The notes below the pieces were generated by a model that worked only from the letters and a program-made list of their open reading frames with translations, did not search any database and was not told the DNA's origin. A stretch of DNA of 64,000 bases from Batillaria attramentaria (Eukaryota > Mollusca > Gastropoda > Batillariidae), in assembly GCA_018292915.2 (NCBI GenBank), contig JACVVK020000167.1, positions 1,104,001 to 1,168,000 on the forward strand, given 5' to 3'. The position numbers and the translations under genes are program-made. Within the stretch, counting starts at the first letter, position 1, and each line of letters opens with the position of its first letter. This document shows, in pieces, positions 38,864 to 50,800 of the stretch.

Positions 38864-39042
38864 GTGGGTGGGTGGGTGTTTGGGGGTTTAACGTCCTTTT
38901 CCACCACATACGGGTGATATCAAAGACGGCCCGGGGCAACGATGAAAAAGCCAGCACAAATATTTGACCCCAGCCGGGATACGAACTCACGACCCGAGCA
39001 TTAGAAGTCCAACGCTCTACCATTCGGCCACCCCGGCTCCCC
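38864..39042 (-). mobile_element. SINE with 11-bp target duplication
   Basis: Same family, flanked by CCATTTAACGG at 38853-38863 and 39043-39053, in an intron of gene C. Confidence 0.9.
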
Positions 39043-39389
39043 CCATTTAACGGCACGTGCGCATATTGTTGTGATGTCCTAAATCTGCTGAGCTGGACAA
39101 GTTATGGTTGTCTCTTACAAACATCACCAAAAAGTAAACATTTGATAGAAATAAAAGTGACTAATGGATTTTACGTACACTGAGATACACGTGCGATTTC
39201 TTTTGATCGTAGCTGCAGTCTCAAGCAATATGATTTCTACAGCGCCACTGGATCAGTTGCATGCTAAGTCCCTTATTACTCTCTTCAACTTTTGAGCTGA
39301 GAGAGAGAGAGATTGCTTCACATTTGGACGCATACAAAAACTGTCAACATCACGTGACAAATCATGCTGTTGCTTGCTCTGTCAGTGGA

Positions 39390-39471
39390 CTGTAACTTCG
39401 AGAACAACAGTTTGTGTGGGTGGAGAAATGTTGGCGGTCACGATGACCAGCTGGACTGGACCTTTCACTGA
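39390..39471 (+). pseudogene. Second MAM start, truncated
   Basis: VDCNFENNSLCGW...DDQLDWTFH then TGA. It matches the first third of a MAM domain; a SINE follows directly and the rest of the exon is gone. Confidence 0.7.
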
Positions 39472-39493
39472 GTAGTCTATCTTCTTGTCAAAG

Positions 39494-39655
39494 CTGGGAG
39501 CCGGGACAGCCGAATGGTAGAACGTTGGACTTTTCAATGCTCGGGTCGTGAGTTCGAATCCCGTCTGGGGCAAAATATTTGTGCTGGCCTTTTTCTCGTT
39601 ATCCCGTCTTTGATACCACCCATCTGGTGGAAAAGGACGATAAATTTACAAACAT
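39494..39655 (+). mobile_element. SINE, plus strand
   Basis: tRNA-like head GAGCCGGGACAGCCGAATGG, B box GAGTTCGAATCC, then the family body to GGAAAAGGACGATAAA. The only clear plus-strand, full-length copy apart from the degraded one at 55935. Confidence 0.88.
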
Positions 39656-39855
39656 CCTCTCTCTCTCTCTCTCTCATCAATGCAACTGTGAAGTCTGGTT
39701 ACTTGACTTTAACAAATTTACAGGTTATGAACACTGTACTACAACACCTGGAATGGCAAGGTGATCTTTGACTTATGTGACGAGAATCTATAGTTTTCTT
39801 TACCCTTCAACGAAATCTTCAAAAATCGCCTTCTTTGTTTTGTCGCCTTTTGCAG

Positions 39856-39960
39856 AGATGTCCACCCTTCCACCAACTTCTACCACCACCACCACCACTA
39901 CTACTACCACCACTGCTGCTACTCCTGCCACGACCACCACCTCCGCCACGCATACAGCAG
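39856..39960 (+). CDS. Gene C Thr-rich linker exon
   Basis: Paralogue of 30147-30242: opens MSTLPPTSTTTTT, ends ATHTAG in phase 1. The following intron starts GC (GCATGAG) where gene B has GTATATG. Confidence 0.65.
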
Positions 39961-40475
39961 GCATGAGTTCCTTGAAGAGACAAAATTCCTGTTTATATAT
40001 ATACACTACCCGAGGTTTTTGTTTGTTCGCATGGTTTTTCTTTCACAAAACAGAGCATTTTACCAAATCGATGCTGACGCATCTCGTCTGTCTCATTTCT
40101 TTTTGAAATATTGATAATGAATATCGTTTTTTGAATGTTTGTAAAATCTCTGAGTAACGAATTTTGCGTGAAGCATTTTGTGTCGTCAAATGGAAATGTA
40201 ATCGTATTGCTTGCGTGAGTGTCATGTTTACAAGAATAGCGTTATTTCAAAGTGATGTATCCAAAGGTCTGCAGGATGAAAAGTCTTGTTTCATTGCAAA
40301 ATTGTAATAAAGGACTTCAAGAGATCTGGTCGGCCAACAAACTTCCCTCTTCTTAACATCCTCACAGAAAGAGAATCGGGCTAAAAAAAAAAATAAAAAA
40401 AAAAAACCCACAATACTCTAACATGTAGAACCAAGACGACGACCAATGCAATTACAGGCAATATTGTAATTACAG

Positions 40476-41190
40476 GCATTTGCGCCGTCTGTAGCGGTCT
40501 GGATTGTTTTATCATGGACCCGTCCGGCAAGCAATGTCCACAAACCCAACCCTTCTGTATGACCTCGGTTACCGATACTCAACACGGGAGAGGCGACATC
40601 GTCAGAAGGTGAAGTACAAAATTTGTAGTCTCATTTTTCTGTTTTATGCTTGCTTATAAACATTGTCACATCTTGGTTGCAATCGGTAATTGTGCTCGTT
40701 ACGGTAAGTACCATTTTATTGTCATCTAGTGTACGTAACAAACTTTGGACGAAGGACAAAACAAATTCCCGATATTTCGCCGAAAGAGTCTTAATCCATG
40801 GATGCTCGGGCGATACGCCGACGGACGATACGCCGATCTTTCATGGCGAGAACCGCTGTAAACTTCATGTGACCACAACAGACGAGTGATTTTCGAAAGC
40901 ACGAACTTAAATTCCGGCTGAACTTTGAAATAAGCAATCGTTCTCTGGGACATTCTAGATCAACACTGCATGCCTTCTCCGTGGAAGATAGCCATGATAT
41001 TGCACGTCGAGTTTCTTACAGGTGTGCAAGTAAAGCGGACTGCGACGCCATTGTACTGCAGGAGACGTGTCGTCACGCTGGGGAAGTTCTACACATGGAC
41101 ATCATTTGTAAGTTCTGCTGCAACCAAGCCAACTGTAACGCCCCGCCGTCTATCATCCCACAAACGGGACTCGTAACTAACCACGTCTAA
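40476..41190 (+). CDS. Gene C C-terminal Ly6-like domain (two exons)
   Basis: Exons 40476-40608 and 41022-41190, same lengths and phases as in gene B. All cysteines are kept (ICAVCSGLDCF; RCASKADCDA; ICKFCCNQANCN) and the stop lies at the same place. The exons are intact although the upstream MAM part is broken. Confidence 0.78.
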
Positions 41191-41330
41191 AACATGTAAA
41201 AGTTGAAAACATAATTTTTGGCTGAAATGCCAAGACCAAGCACGCAATGGATATAATGGTTTTTCGATTGTCCAGCTGTTTACCTAAATACATGTACACT
41301 ATTGTAATCCAGGAGTATTTTGTGTCTTGT

Positions 41331-41333
41331 GTG

Positions 41334-41406
<73 letters not shown>
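41331..41406. repeat. (GTGC)n(GT)n microsatellite
   Basis: Tetranucleotide then dinucleotide repeat 3' of gene C. Confidence 0.95.
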
Positions 41407-41408
<2 letters not shown>

Positions 41409-41459
41409 CGACGTGTGTGGAGGTGGACCTGTAATTGCAAATTACTTTTCAGCTGCAGA

Positions 41460-41565
41460 GAGAGAGAGAGAGACTCAGACACAGACTCAGACTTTTTATT
41501 GTTTAGACATTTGTCCATTACAATGGAGTGAGTATGGTGAAGTTTACACAGAGTAATACCTTATC

Positions 41566-41608
<43 letters not shown>

Positions 41609-42270
41609 CGCTGGACAGAGTTCACACCAGAATACACACGAATGTACACAACAATAGCACAGCATTCACGTTACAGGTCGACAGCCCGTGCTCGTGGATT
41701 AGAACTACACAGTGAGTCAACCTCAGTTTGCACGTGAACCGTCACATACCATGCTTTCACTACGGAGCTTGAAAGCGTGAAGAACATACCTTGCCAGGCT
41801 AGTGACAGAGGTCAAATCTGATACACAAAGAATAGAAAGTTTACTGGTCCTGTACTTAGGTCGAAATCTGACGGATATTTCGTACGCATTTCTCCATACA
41901 GTGGACAATCAAAAAGGAAATGTACTTCATTTTCCAGAACATTTATGCAGAATGGGCATTTCATTGCGCCCACATTCTGTGGTTGATACCTAAATTTGTT
42001 ACATCTCAAGTCAGTAATACCCAAGCGAAATTTTATAAACATGTTTCTTACGTAGTGTGATTGAACAAAATAGATCTACTTTTCTTGTTCTAATGTGCTT
42101 TTGAAACTACGGTAAGGTTCATAGCGATCACTATCAGAAAGTTTGGAACACCAGTTCTGTCTAGCACCGTCAATCATTCTTTGTTTGAATACTTTTAAAA
42201 ACATATCCTTGTTTCCAACACACCCTGTCAGTGTGAGAACCAAACATGGCCAAAACCATTACGATACAAT
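41460..42270 (-). mobile_element. LINE 3' end fragment
   Basis: Read on the minus strand: a degraded RT C-terminal region with a zinc-knuckle-like AMKCPFCINVLENEVHFLF followed by CPLY, then ...YVLHAFKLR, a 3' UTR with AATAAA and a short repeat tail (AGTCTG type). In-frame stops mark it as dead. It lies between genes C and D. A (CA)n tract at 41571-41606 lies in its 3' UTR. Confidence 0.7.
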
Positions 42271-42401
42271 AATACCTTTACATGTGTTGCCATGTTTCGT
42301 TACCCCCAGAGAGAGACAGACAGACAGACAGACAGAAAGACAGAGAGGATGGAATACGTTTTGAGAACGAGATTGAAAACGACAGAAACACACACCGACA
42401 A

Positions 42402-42573
42402 CTGATATGTAGCCCAAATCGCACCAGACGGTTTCTAATCTACTGACGTCACAGCTATACCCTCCGAAAGTAAGCTGTCCCAGTACACTCATAAATTTAA
42501 GAACAGAAGCTAGATAGACCTCTTCGCAGTCACACACATACACACAGGGGTCTGAGAAAACACCGATGGGAAA
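42402..42573 (+). promoter_or_regulatory. Gene D promoter/5' UTR with a perfect CRE
   Basis: Aligns with 14936-15099 upstream of gene B. TGACGTCA lies at 42444-42451, 123 bases before the ATG, inside the longest shared block (TTTCTAATCTACTGACGTCA). Confidence 0.55.
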
Positions 42574-42622
42574 ATGTCGGTGAAGGTTCTGTTATCACTC
42601 CTGCTTTTCCTTCAGGGAGAAG
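42574..42622 (+). CDS. Gene D exon 1, signal peptide
   Basis: 49-nt exon with phase-1 donor, nearly identical to gene B exon 1. It lies 14.4 kb from the next exon; correct splicing over the mobile elements is assumed. Confidence 0.78.
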
Positions 42623-43010
42623 GTTGGTAACATTCTTTCTTCTAGAGCTAGATAATCGAATAGGCAGTGGCTTGCTTTCATGATTTCATATAAAGTACTC
42701 ATTTGTCGATACTGAGGTTAGGAGCTGATGATGTGCCTACCAGTAACACTGAACAGTTACAGACATGCGACCCTTCCATGGTTTTTTATGTTGTTTCCAT
42801 AGTAATGGAAACAACATCATAGGACGGGCTAAATTTTCCACGTTCATGGGCAAGCATCTGTGGTACAAACGCACGTCACTGCCGATCTCCCGCAGAGACG
42901 ATTATGCAAGTGTAACTCTGACAATGACGTAAGAAAACGTACGTCATCGATGCTGGCATGTATACTGCGCCGAACGCACTTCTCCTCCTCAGTGAGTGCC
43001 GTCTGTGTGG

Positions 43011-43056
<46 letters not shown>

Positions 43057-44857
43057 GTGTGTGAATTGTGTCCGGGCCCGTTTCTTCGAAAATACTCAAC
43101 CGAATGGCTTCAAATTTGGGGTATCCAAATATATCAAAATGTTACATTAGACGATTCAAGCGTGTGATGATTGCTTAAGTGATTTGGGAGTTATCGCCCT
43201 TTTGAGACAAGTTGGTTGTCTTTCGTGTACAGGCGTAATATTTATTTAAATCACTCAATTTTTTGGCAGTAGATAGCTTGAATACGGACTCTGAACAGAG
43301 TCACTACTAGAAAATGGTCGCTCTTATAGTTTTCATGTAAACCGAGCCTGAGTTGACATTGCATGTGAACCCAGTTCAGATGCCTATTTCTCCGAAAATA
43401 CTGAACCGATCGATTTCAAATTTGGGGTTTCTAAATGAATCAAGATTGTTGAATAGAAGGCCCGATCCAGGTACGATTGCACACATGATTTGCGAGTTAT
43501 CGCTCTTTTCAGAAAAAGTGGCTTTCTGGCGTTTAAAGGCGTAATATTTACCTAAACCACTCCATTTTTTGGACATAGATAGCATGAATACGGACTCTCA
43601 ACTAAGTGAATTTTGGAGGTTGTCGCTTTTATACTTTTGGCGTAAGCCGTACCTGATGAAAGTGCTGGTGAACACACTTTAGATCTCAAAATCGCTCCTA
43701 CTATACATAGATAATGAGCCTGGGGTGCCATAAAAAATATACAAAAAAATTAGAAAAATTCACTGCAGCCGTTATCGTCAGTTGACTCGAAAATTTGTAC
43801 TCACAGCACATTTCCTCTGCAAGCCACACGCCTCACAAACATCGAAGAAGAGACGCACGCGCACTGACGTAAAGTAAGTGCGTCATGTTTGATTGACGTG
43901 ATGCTGTTTTTTCTTGGGGGTGTCTCGCCACTTTCTTTCGGAATTCCTCTGTTTGGAGACGTGGTGTTGTATTTTACTTATGCTATGTCGCCATCATCGT
44001 GCACTCGCAGAGATGATACGGGATACAACAGACTACAACTCCAATACTTTATGAACAGAATATGCGCGGAGAACAAATTCATGAAAGAAGAAGAATCCAG
44101 AACGCTGTGCAGGGGGGCTGCTTACGTCAGATCTAGAACATTCCTCAACTTACTGGAAGGCTCGAAATCTCTCCAAGGTGACGTAATCTACTGACGTTAC
44201 TGCACCAGCATGTTCTGGGATGGTCTAGAAATTATTTTGCATCGAAATGCAGTATCTTTTCGCAAGAGTCTCTACAACTTGACATGTGGAAAGCGGGAAT
44301 TTCAGTGGGTTTCGTTTTTGCCACTGACTCACACTCAGAAGCATAATGCAAAGATCTTGGAAACATAAAGATAGTTCACTTACCTCCCTTTGAGGGACAA
44401 CGCGTAAGAGTTGTCTGCGCGCATTAGCGCGCATCCCGCAGATCTACGCAGTTGTTTGACCCAACCCTACACTAGCCGCCGTAAAACATTTTAAGAAAAT
44501 AAACAAAAACGAAGATGTCAGCGACTGACAGGTGGTCTCCCCCCATATATTTCGCATGTGTTTTAGGCCTATGGAAAACATAAGTACTCTCAAAGTTCCG
44601 GAGGACGAACGAAAGATCTAGTTTGGCTTTCACTGCTGTACGTAGGCTACGCAGTGCATTTCGTTCGATGTGTTCAAGTAAAACTAGTACGGAACACAGA
44701 AAGATCGAATGTGCGAGAGATCCAAAGATGGACGCATCCGCTGAATACTTCCTGCTAACTCAGCATTAATCATATCTGCGACCGACGATCCAGCAGATTC
44801 TATGTTGTGATATGGTTTTACAATGGTTAGAATGAAGTTCAGCCGCATGATTTTGTT

Positions 44858-44896
<39 letters not shown>

Positions 44897-47800
44897 CTGA
44901 ATTTAGATGCAGGTAGACGCTAGCACAATTTAAGTCACCGTGATTTGTAAAGTTGTCAGGGAAAAAAATTACGCTGTATCTGCGTCAGCCGCGTGTGTTT
45001 ACTGTTAGTTTACACTGCATGCACACATACCACTTGAGGTCTTTTTTTTTTTTTTTGACAAGAAAGCGAAAAAAAAATGTTTGTTTTTCAACAGGAATAC
45101 CAAAAGAAGTATTTCCCCGTTTATATTTGTCTGTTATTTGAACAATTCGGCGCAGAACACAATTGTCACACAAAAATAGCCACGGACACAGTTTCCAGGG
45201 TGGTTTCTGACCTGCAGTCTCGCTCGCCTGACGCCCTACATATCATCACGGGCGATTTTAACCACGTCTCGCTATCGTCGGTTCTTCCAAGCTTTCAGCA
45301 GTATGTGACTTGCCAGACACGAGGGGTCAGGACCCTTGACCTCTTCTATACCAATGTCAAGGACGCGTACACGTCGCGGTGTTTACCTCCCCTGGGTCAG
45401 TCGGATCATAACAATAGAGAAAGTTAGAAATCTTCGTCGGCCGATCTTCGTCGTCGGGATTCCCCTTTATTTTTAGCATTGCCGCGAGCGCGCATGCGCG
45501 TGAACTTTGGCACGAACGAAGATTCTGATCTTCGTCGTGAAAATTGCGATTTTTCCGAACGCACCTTCGGCCCCTTTTTCTGCCCGTGCTATTGCGGTAG
45601 GTACAATGACACTATAATTTGGTGATTTTTAAACATATTCACTGTTGTCTTGCACACTTATGAGAACTGATAAGCCGTGGATTACGAACAATCAGTCTCC
45701 AAAGAGACCTACCATTTGGAGCCATCTCACTGTGTTGTTTCCTAGTGCATGTGCATTACAAACATGTATAAAAGCAGGCTACCTCATATCTTTGCGATCC
45801 GCAGGGATGAAAACACACATATACCGGTGACATATTATCGATTCCTGTTGTCAGTCACTATTTGGAATGATTCATTAATCATAGTACCACAAACTGAAAC
45901 GGCTACACATAGCTGGCAGACGACACTGCGAACCATTCTGGATAATCCATAGTTTTGCCCGGTTGACTTGGTTTTTCACGTTCCACATGAAAGAGTTTCT
46001 TTACCATTTACAAAAACAGCAAGCACGCTAAGCTGACATGTACAAATATTTTGAAATACGTGCTAAAAATCATAAGAAAAAGCGCATACCTGAAGTTTTG
46101 TGATCGTGCCAGATCTATGAAGAAATTTTGCATTTTCAGACACTCCCAGACACAACGACACGCACTGGCAGACACCAAGACACGCACTGACAGACACCAA
46201 GGCACGCTCTCGCAGACACAGACACGCCGACAGGCACAGAACACACTATTTGTGGAAGCCAAATATTGAGTGGTGTGAAGCCCTACTGACTTTAACATTG
46301 AAATTAAAGTTGGCAGCAAACTTTGTTTTTTTCTTGCCAGTTGTACCTAAATCCAAACACATGTATTAACAATGCCATGCAAATAATATGCATTGCTATG
46401 TACCAGGTGTTTATTTATTCCTAAAATAGAGTATGGTTTGGCATAACTGGTTACGGAGTTATCTCCCATTGTGTGTCTTGCGTGTCTGCCATTGCGTGTC
46501 TCTGTGTCTGCCTGAGCGTGTCTTTCTGTCTGCCCGTGTGTGTCTTGCGTGTAGAAGTAGTTTGTGTGTGAATTTACAGAATACGAAAAAAAATAATGAA
46601 GAAATACAGAAAAGGCTGCACGTTGTGTTTTTTGGCAAAAATTTTCTACATTAAAAAAAAAATTCTGTGTGTTTCTGCTGGTGTGTGTCTTTGTGTCTGC
46701 TTGTGTGTCTTTGGTGACTGCCAGTGCTTGTCTTTGGTGACTGCCAGTGCTTGTCTTTGTGTCTGCTAGTGCGTGTCTTTGTGTCTGCCAGTGCGTGTCT
46801 TTGTGTCTGCCTGTGTGACTTTGGAGACTGCCAGTGCAGTGTTCTAATATTTTTAATAGAGACCAGCCTGTATTCATATATCATACCCAAGCCAATATAT
46901 TGCCAAAATAAATCAACATGTAGTATGCAACAGAAAATCTGACAATTGGTTGTATATATGTTTGTGTATTCTGTCTCGTGTCTTTGTGTCGGCCAGTGCA
47001 TGTCTTAATTTGTGTCTGCCTGACCAGTCTGTAGTCATATATTGTGCCCCAGCAAGCCGTGTGTTATTGCTAACGCCTGGCTTCTTTTTTTGCATGATTG
47101 GTACATCATATATATAGGGAGGTACATAATCATTTAGATTTGTGTTTTCAGTGTCTTGTCATGCCTGGCTTTTTTTTTTTTTTTTTTTTGCATCATTGGT
47201 ACATCATATATATAGGGAGGTACATAATCATTTAAGTTTGTGCTTTCAGTGTCTGTAAAACGTTTGTAGAGCGAGGTACATGATCGTTTTCACTATCTGT
47301 ACACACAAACAGTTCAGAAAGCAAACACATCCACTGGCAGACACGGAAGACATGCAGAGGCAGACACGGAAGACACGCAATGGCAGACAACAAGACACAC
47401 CAAGGGAAATAACTCTGTAGCTCATTGTTGTGCAAAAAAAATTCTTAATGAATAAATAGACAATTCATCTATGAAAATGCATACTTTCCACATGACAATG
47501 TTTATAATTGTGTTTAGAATCAGTCTCATGGAAAGGAATACTTTTGCATGCACGGTTAACGCAAAATTTATTGCCCGCTTTTGTTGGAATGATAGTGTTC
47601 CAAAGCTCCACACCACGAAATCTTTGAAAACTACACTCATGGGGTATATAAGGTTACTGGTAGACTGCTTGTCTGTGAGGTTGTATATAATTGCAGTCTT
47701 GACAGAGTGCCTTCTCTGCTTGTGAGTGTGTGTGTGTCTGCCGTAGTATGTCTTTCGGCTGTGTGTCTCCGTGTCTGCCATTGCGTGTCTCCGTGTCTGC

Positions 47801-50800
47801 CAGTGTGTGTCTTTGTGTCGGGGGGTGTCTGAAAATGCAAAATTTCTTGACTCAGATCTGCGAAGGGACATCAATCGGGGGGGGAAAAGGGGAGAGCATT
47901 CTGCGCGCGAACTGGACGAACACCGAACGATTGCTATGTTCCAAACGCATCCCGCGTCGGCGTGAGTATGGGCGCGCGTGCGTGACGTCAAACGCCGACG
48001 ACGAAGATCGGCCGACGAAGATTTCTAACTTTCTCTATTGTACAGCTGATTCCGAAGTATCGTCCGCTGGTGCAACGGCAACCTGCCACTACAAAGACAG
48101 TTTACGAATGGTCGTTCAGTGCCATGGAAACATTGAAAGGGTGTTTTGAGTGCACGGATTGGGAAGTGATGACAGATTCTTTTGGAGACAACATTGACGA
48201 TTTAGCAGACTGTATTTCGTTCTACATCAGTTTTAATGTAAATAATGTGATACCCCAGAAGAAGATCAAGTGTTTTGCCAACAACAAGCCATGGGTTACC
48301 AAGGAGGTTAAAGACACTCTCAATCGCAAGAAGCGTGCCTTCTTTGATAAGGATGCTGAGAAGATTAAGGCGGTCCAAAAAGAACTGAAAGCAAAGATTA
48401 GAGGGGCCAAGGCCACTTATAAGAATAAGTTAGAATCTAAGCTACAGATGAACAATATGAAGGAGGTATGGGATGGCATGAAATTGATCACAGGGTACAC
48501 AAAGAGTAAAAAATCTGATATGCCTGATGAATCCATACAACGTGCCAATGAGCTTAATCAGTTCTATGCGAGATTTGATGTTCATGATTTTTCTTCTCAG
48601 CGTAATAGTCTGTTTGATGAACTGTCTGTGTCTGATAGTAGACAAGGTGTTAGTCCACCCATTTCATTTGATGAAGATGATGTCAGAAGAAGACTCAGCC
48701 AGGTTAAAGTTAACAAGGCAGCCGGTCCTGATGGGATTTTATCTAAGGTACTGAGAGCTTGTGCTGAGCAACTTTGCAGAGTTTTCCACCAGCTGTTCAC
48801 ATTGTCACTGTCCATGTGCAAGGTCCCAGTTTCATGGAAATCATCATGTATTGTGCCTGTCCCAAAGAAGGCAAACGCTCAGTGTCTTAATGATTTTAGA
48901 CCTGTTGCTCTAACCTCACAGATAATGAAAGTGTTTGAAAGGCTTGTATTGAGCCTCCTCAGGTCTCAGGTTGCTATCTTTGAAGATCCTCTGCAATTTG
49001 CATACAGGTTTTCTGTCGGCGTAGAAGATTCTTTATTGTACATGCTTCACAAAACTTATTCACATCTTGAAAATGCCCACAGCTCTGTCAGAATCATGTT
49101 CTTCGATTTTTCGAGCGCGTTTAATACAATCCAGCCACATTTGCTTGCTCAAAAACTCAGAAATATGTCTGTTCACCCCTTTACAATTGCATGGATTGTT
49201 GACTATCTCACCTGCAGACCTCAGTATGTCAGACTGCGTAATCATGTCATATCTGATTCTATCTCCACATGCACCGGAGCCCCTCAGCTTACTTACTTAG
49301 GCCCTTGGCTCCACATGGAGCATAGGCCATCGACAACCCTTCGCCATCGCACTCTGTTCTGGGCTAGTCTTGCCACTCCAGTCCAGTTGGTCCCCTGCTT
49401 ACATAGCTCTGCCTCAGTGTCCCGCCTCCAGCTGTTGCGAGGCCGGCCTCTCTTCCTTTTCCCCTGCGGGTTCCATGTCAGGGCTTGGCGTGTGGTGCTG
49501 GATGCTGGCTTCCTGAGGGTGTGTCCAATCCAGCCCCACTTCCTCTGCAGGATCTGCTTGGCCACTGGTTCCTGCCCCGCTCGCTCCCACAGCTCTTCAT
49601 TCCGGATCTTCTCTGGCCATCGGATGTTGAAGATGCGCCTCAGACAGGTGTTGAGAAATGTCTGGATCTTCTGCTGCATCGTCTTCGTTGTCCTCCATGT
49701 TTCGCATCCGTAGAGCAGAACTGACTTCACGTTGGAGTTGAAGATGCGAAGTTTGGTTCTTATGCTGACAACTTTGGATGCCCAGACGTTCTTCAGCATG
49801 ACCATTGCTGCCCTTGCCTTGCCGATTCTGGCTGTGACGTCTCGGTCTGTGCCTCCCTGTCCATCAACCACACTCCCCAGGTAGACAAAGGACTCCACCT
49901 CCCTGATGGGCTCTCCACCGACTGTGACTGGTGTGTTGGCAGTGGTGTTGATCTTCATCAGCTCGGTTTTCTTCCTGTTGATCTTGAGCCCTGTTCCAGC
50001 TGATGTGGCTTCAAGGCATGTAGTCTTGTCCTGCATCTGGCTGTGGCTGTGAGACAGGAGCGCCAGGTCGTCCGCGAAGTCGAGGTCGTCCAGCTGCGTC
50101 CAGAGTGTCCACTGTATCCCGTTTTTCCTGCCTGCTGTAGTGGTCTTCATGATCCAGTCGATGACCAGGAGGAAGAGAAACGGGGACAACAGGCATCCCT
50201 GGCGGACTCCGGTCTTCACCTCGAAGCTTTCTGACAACTGGCCAGCATGGGCAATCCTGCAGCTCATGTCTTGGTAGGTGCACTGGATCAGGGAGATGAT
50301 CTTCCCGGGAACTCCATAGTGCCTTAGCAGCTTCCACAGTGCCTCTCTGTCTACACTGTCGAAAGCCTTCTCATAGTCTATGAAGTTGATGTAGAGGGGG
50401 GAGTTCCACTCCAGTGACTGCTCCACAATGATGCGTAGGCTGGCAATCTGGTCAGCGCAGGACCTGTTCCTGCGAAAGCCCGCCTGCTGGTCTCGGAGCA
50501 TGGGGTCGACTGCCTCTCTCATCCTCTCCAGTAGAATTCTGTTGAGAACCTTGCCTGGCACTGACAGGAGCATGATCCCTCGGTAGTTGCTGCAGTCCCT
50601 GAGGTCCCCTTTCTTTGGCAGCTTGATGACGATCCCTTCTTTCCACTGGGCTGGCACCTCTTCCTTCTCCCAGATCTTGCTGAATAGGCTGTGCAGCATG
50701 TTGACGGCTGTCTCTATGTCTGCTTTGATGGCTTCTGCTGGTATCTCATCCGGCCCTGCAGCTTTCCCATTTCTCAGTGTCATGATGGCTTTCCTGATCT

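Larger units (their letters stand above)
36012..41190 (+). pseudogene. Gene C: MAM domain(s) plus Ly6-like C-terminus, disrupted
   Basis: Recognisable exons: MAM-1 at 36012-36370 (split by a SINE), 36808-37060 and 38148-38232; Thr/Ser linker ending at 38760; partial MAM-2 at 39390-39471; Thr linker 39856-39960; C-terminal domain 40476-40608 and 41022-41190. MAM signs are VDCNFESR, GPDGDHT, CFTFWYSMYG..IG.L, VFEAVNG...DMAIDDA and RC. MAM domains mediate extracellular adhesion. Breaks: SINE inside exon 1; exon B leaves phase 2 while exon C needs phase 0; MAM-2 stops after 27 codons; GC instead of GT donor at 39961. No signal exon is seen. The 3' part (39856-41190) duplicates the 3' part of gene B. 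It could instead serve as alternative 3' exons of gene B, because the incoming phase (1) fits. Confidence 0.62.

Noticed and set aside
41812..42042. Host zinc-finger gene on the minus strand
   Set aside because: The CPFC...H...C knuckle followed by a LINE-type 3' UTR and tail marks it as a dead LINE C-terminus.
46347..47001. Minus-strand ORF rich in His, Thr, Gln and Asp
   Set aside because: It is the dispersed GTGTCTGCCAGTGC minisatellite read in one frame inside the DNA element.
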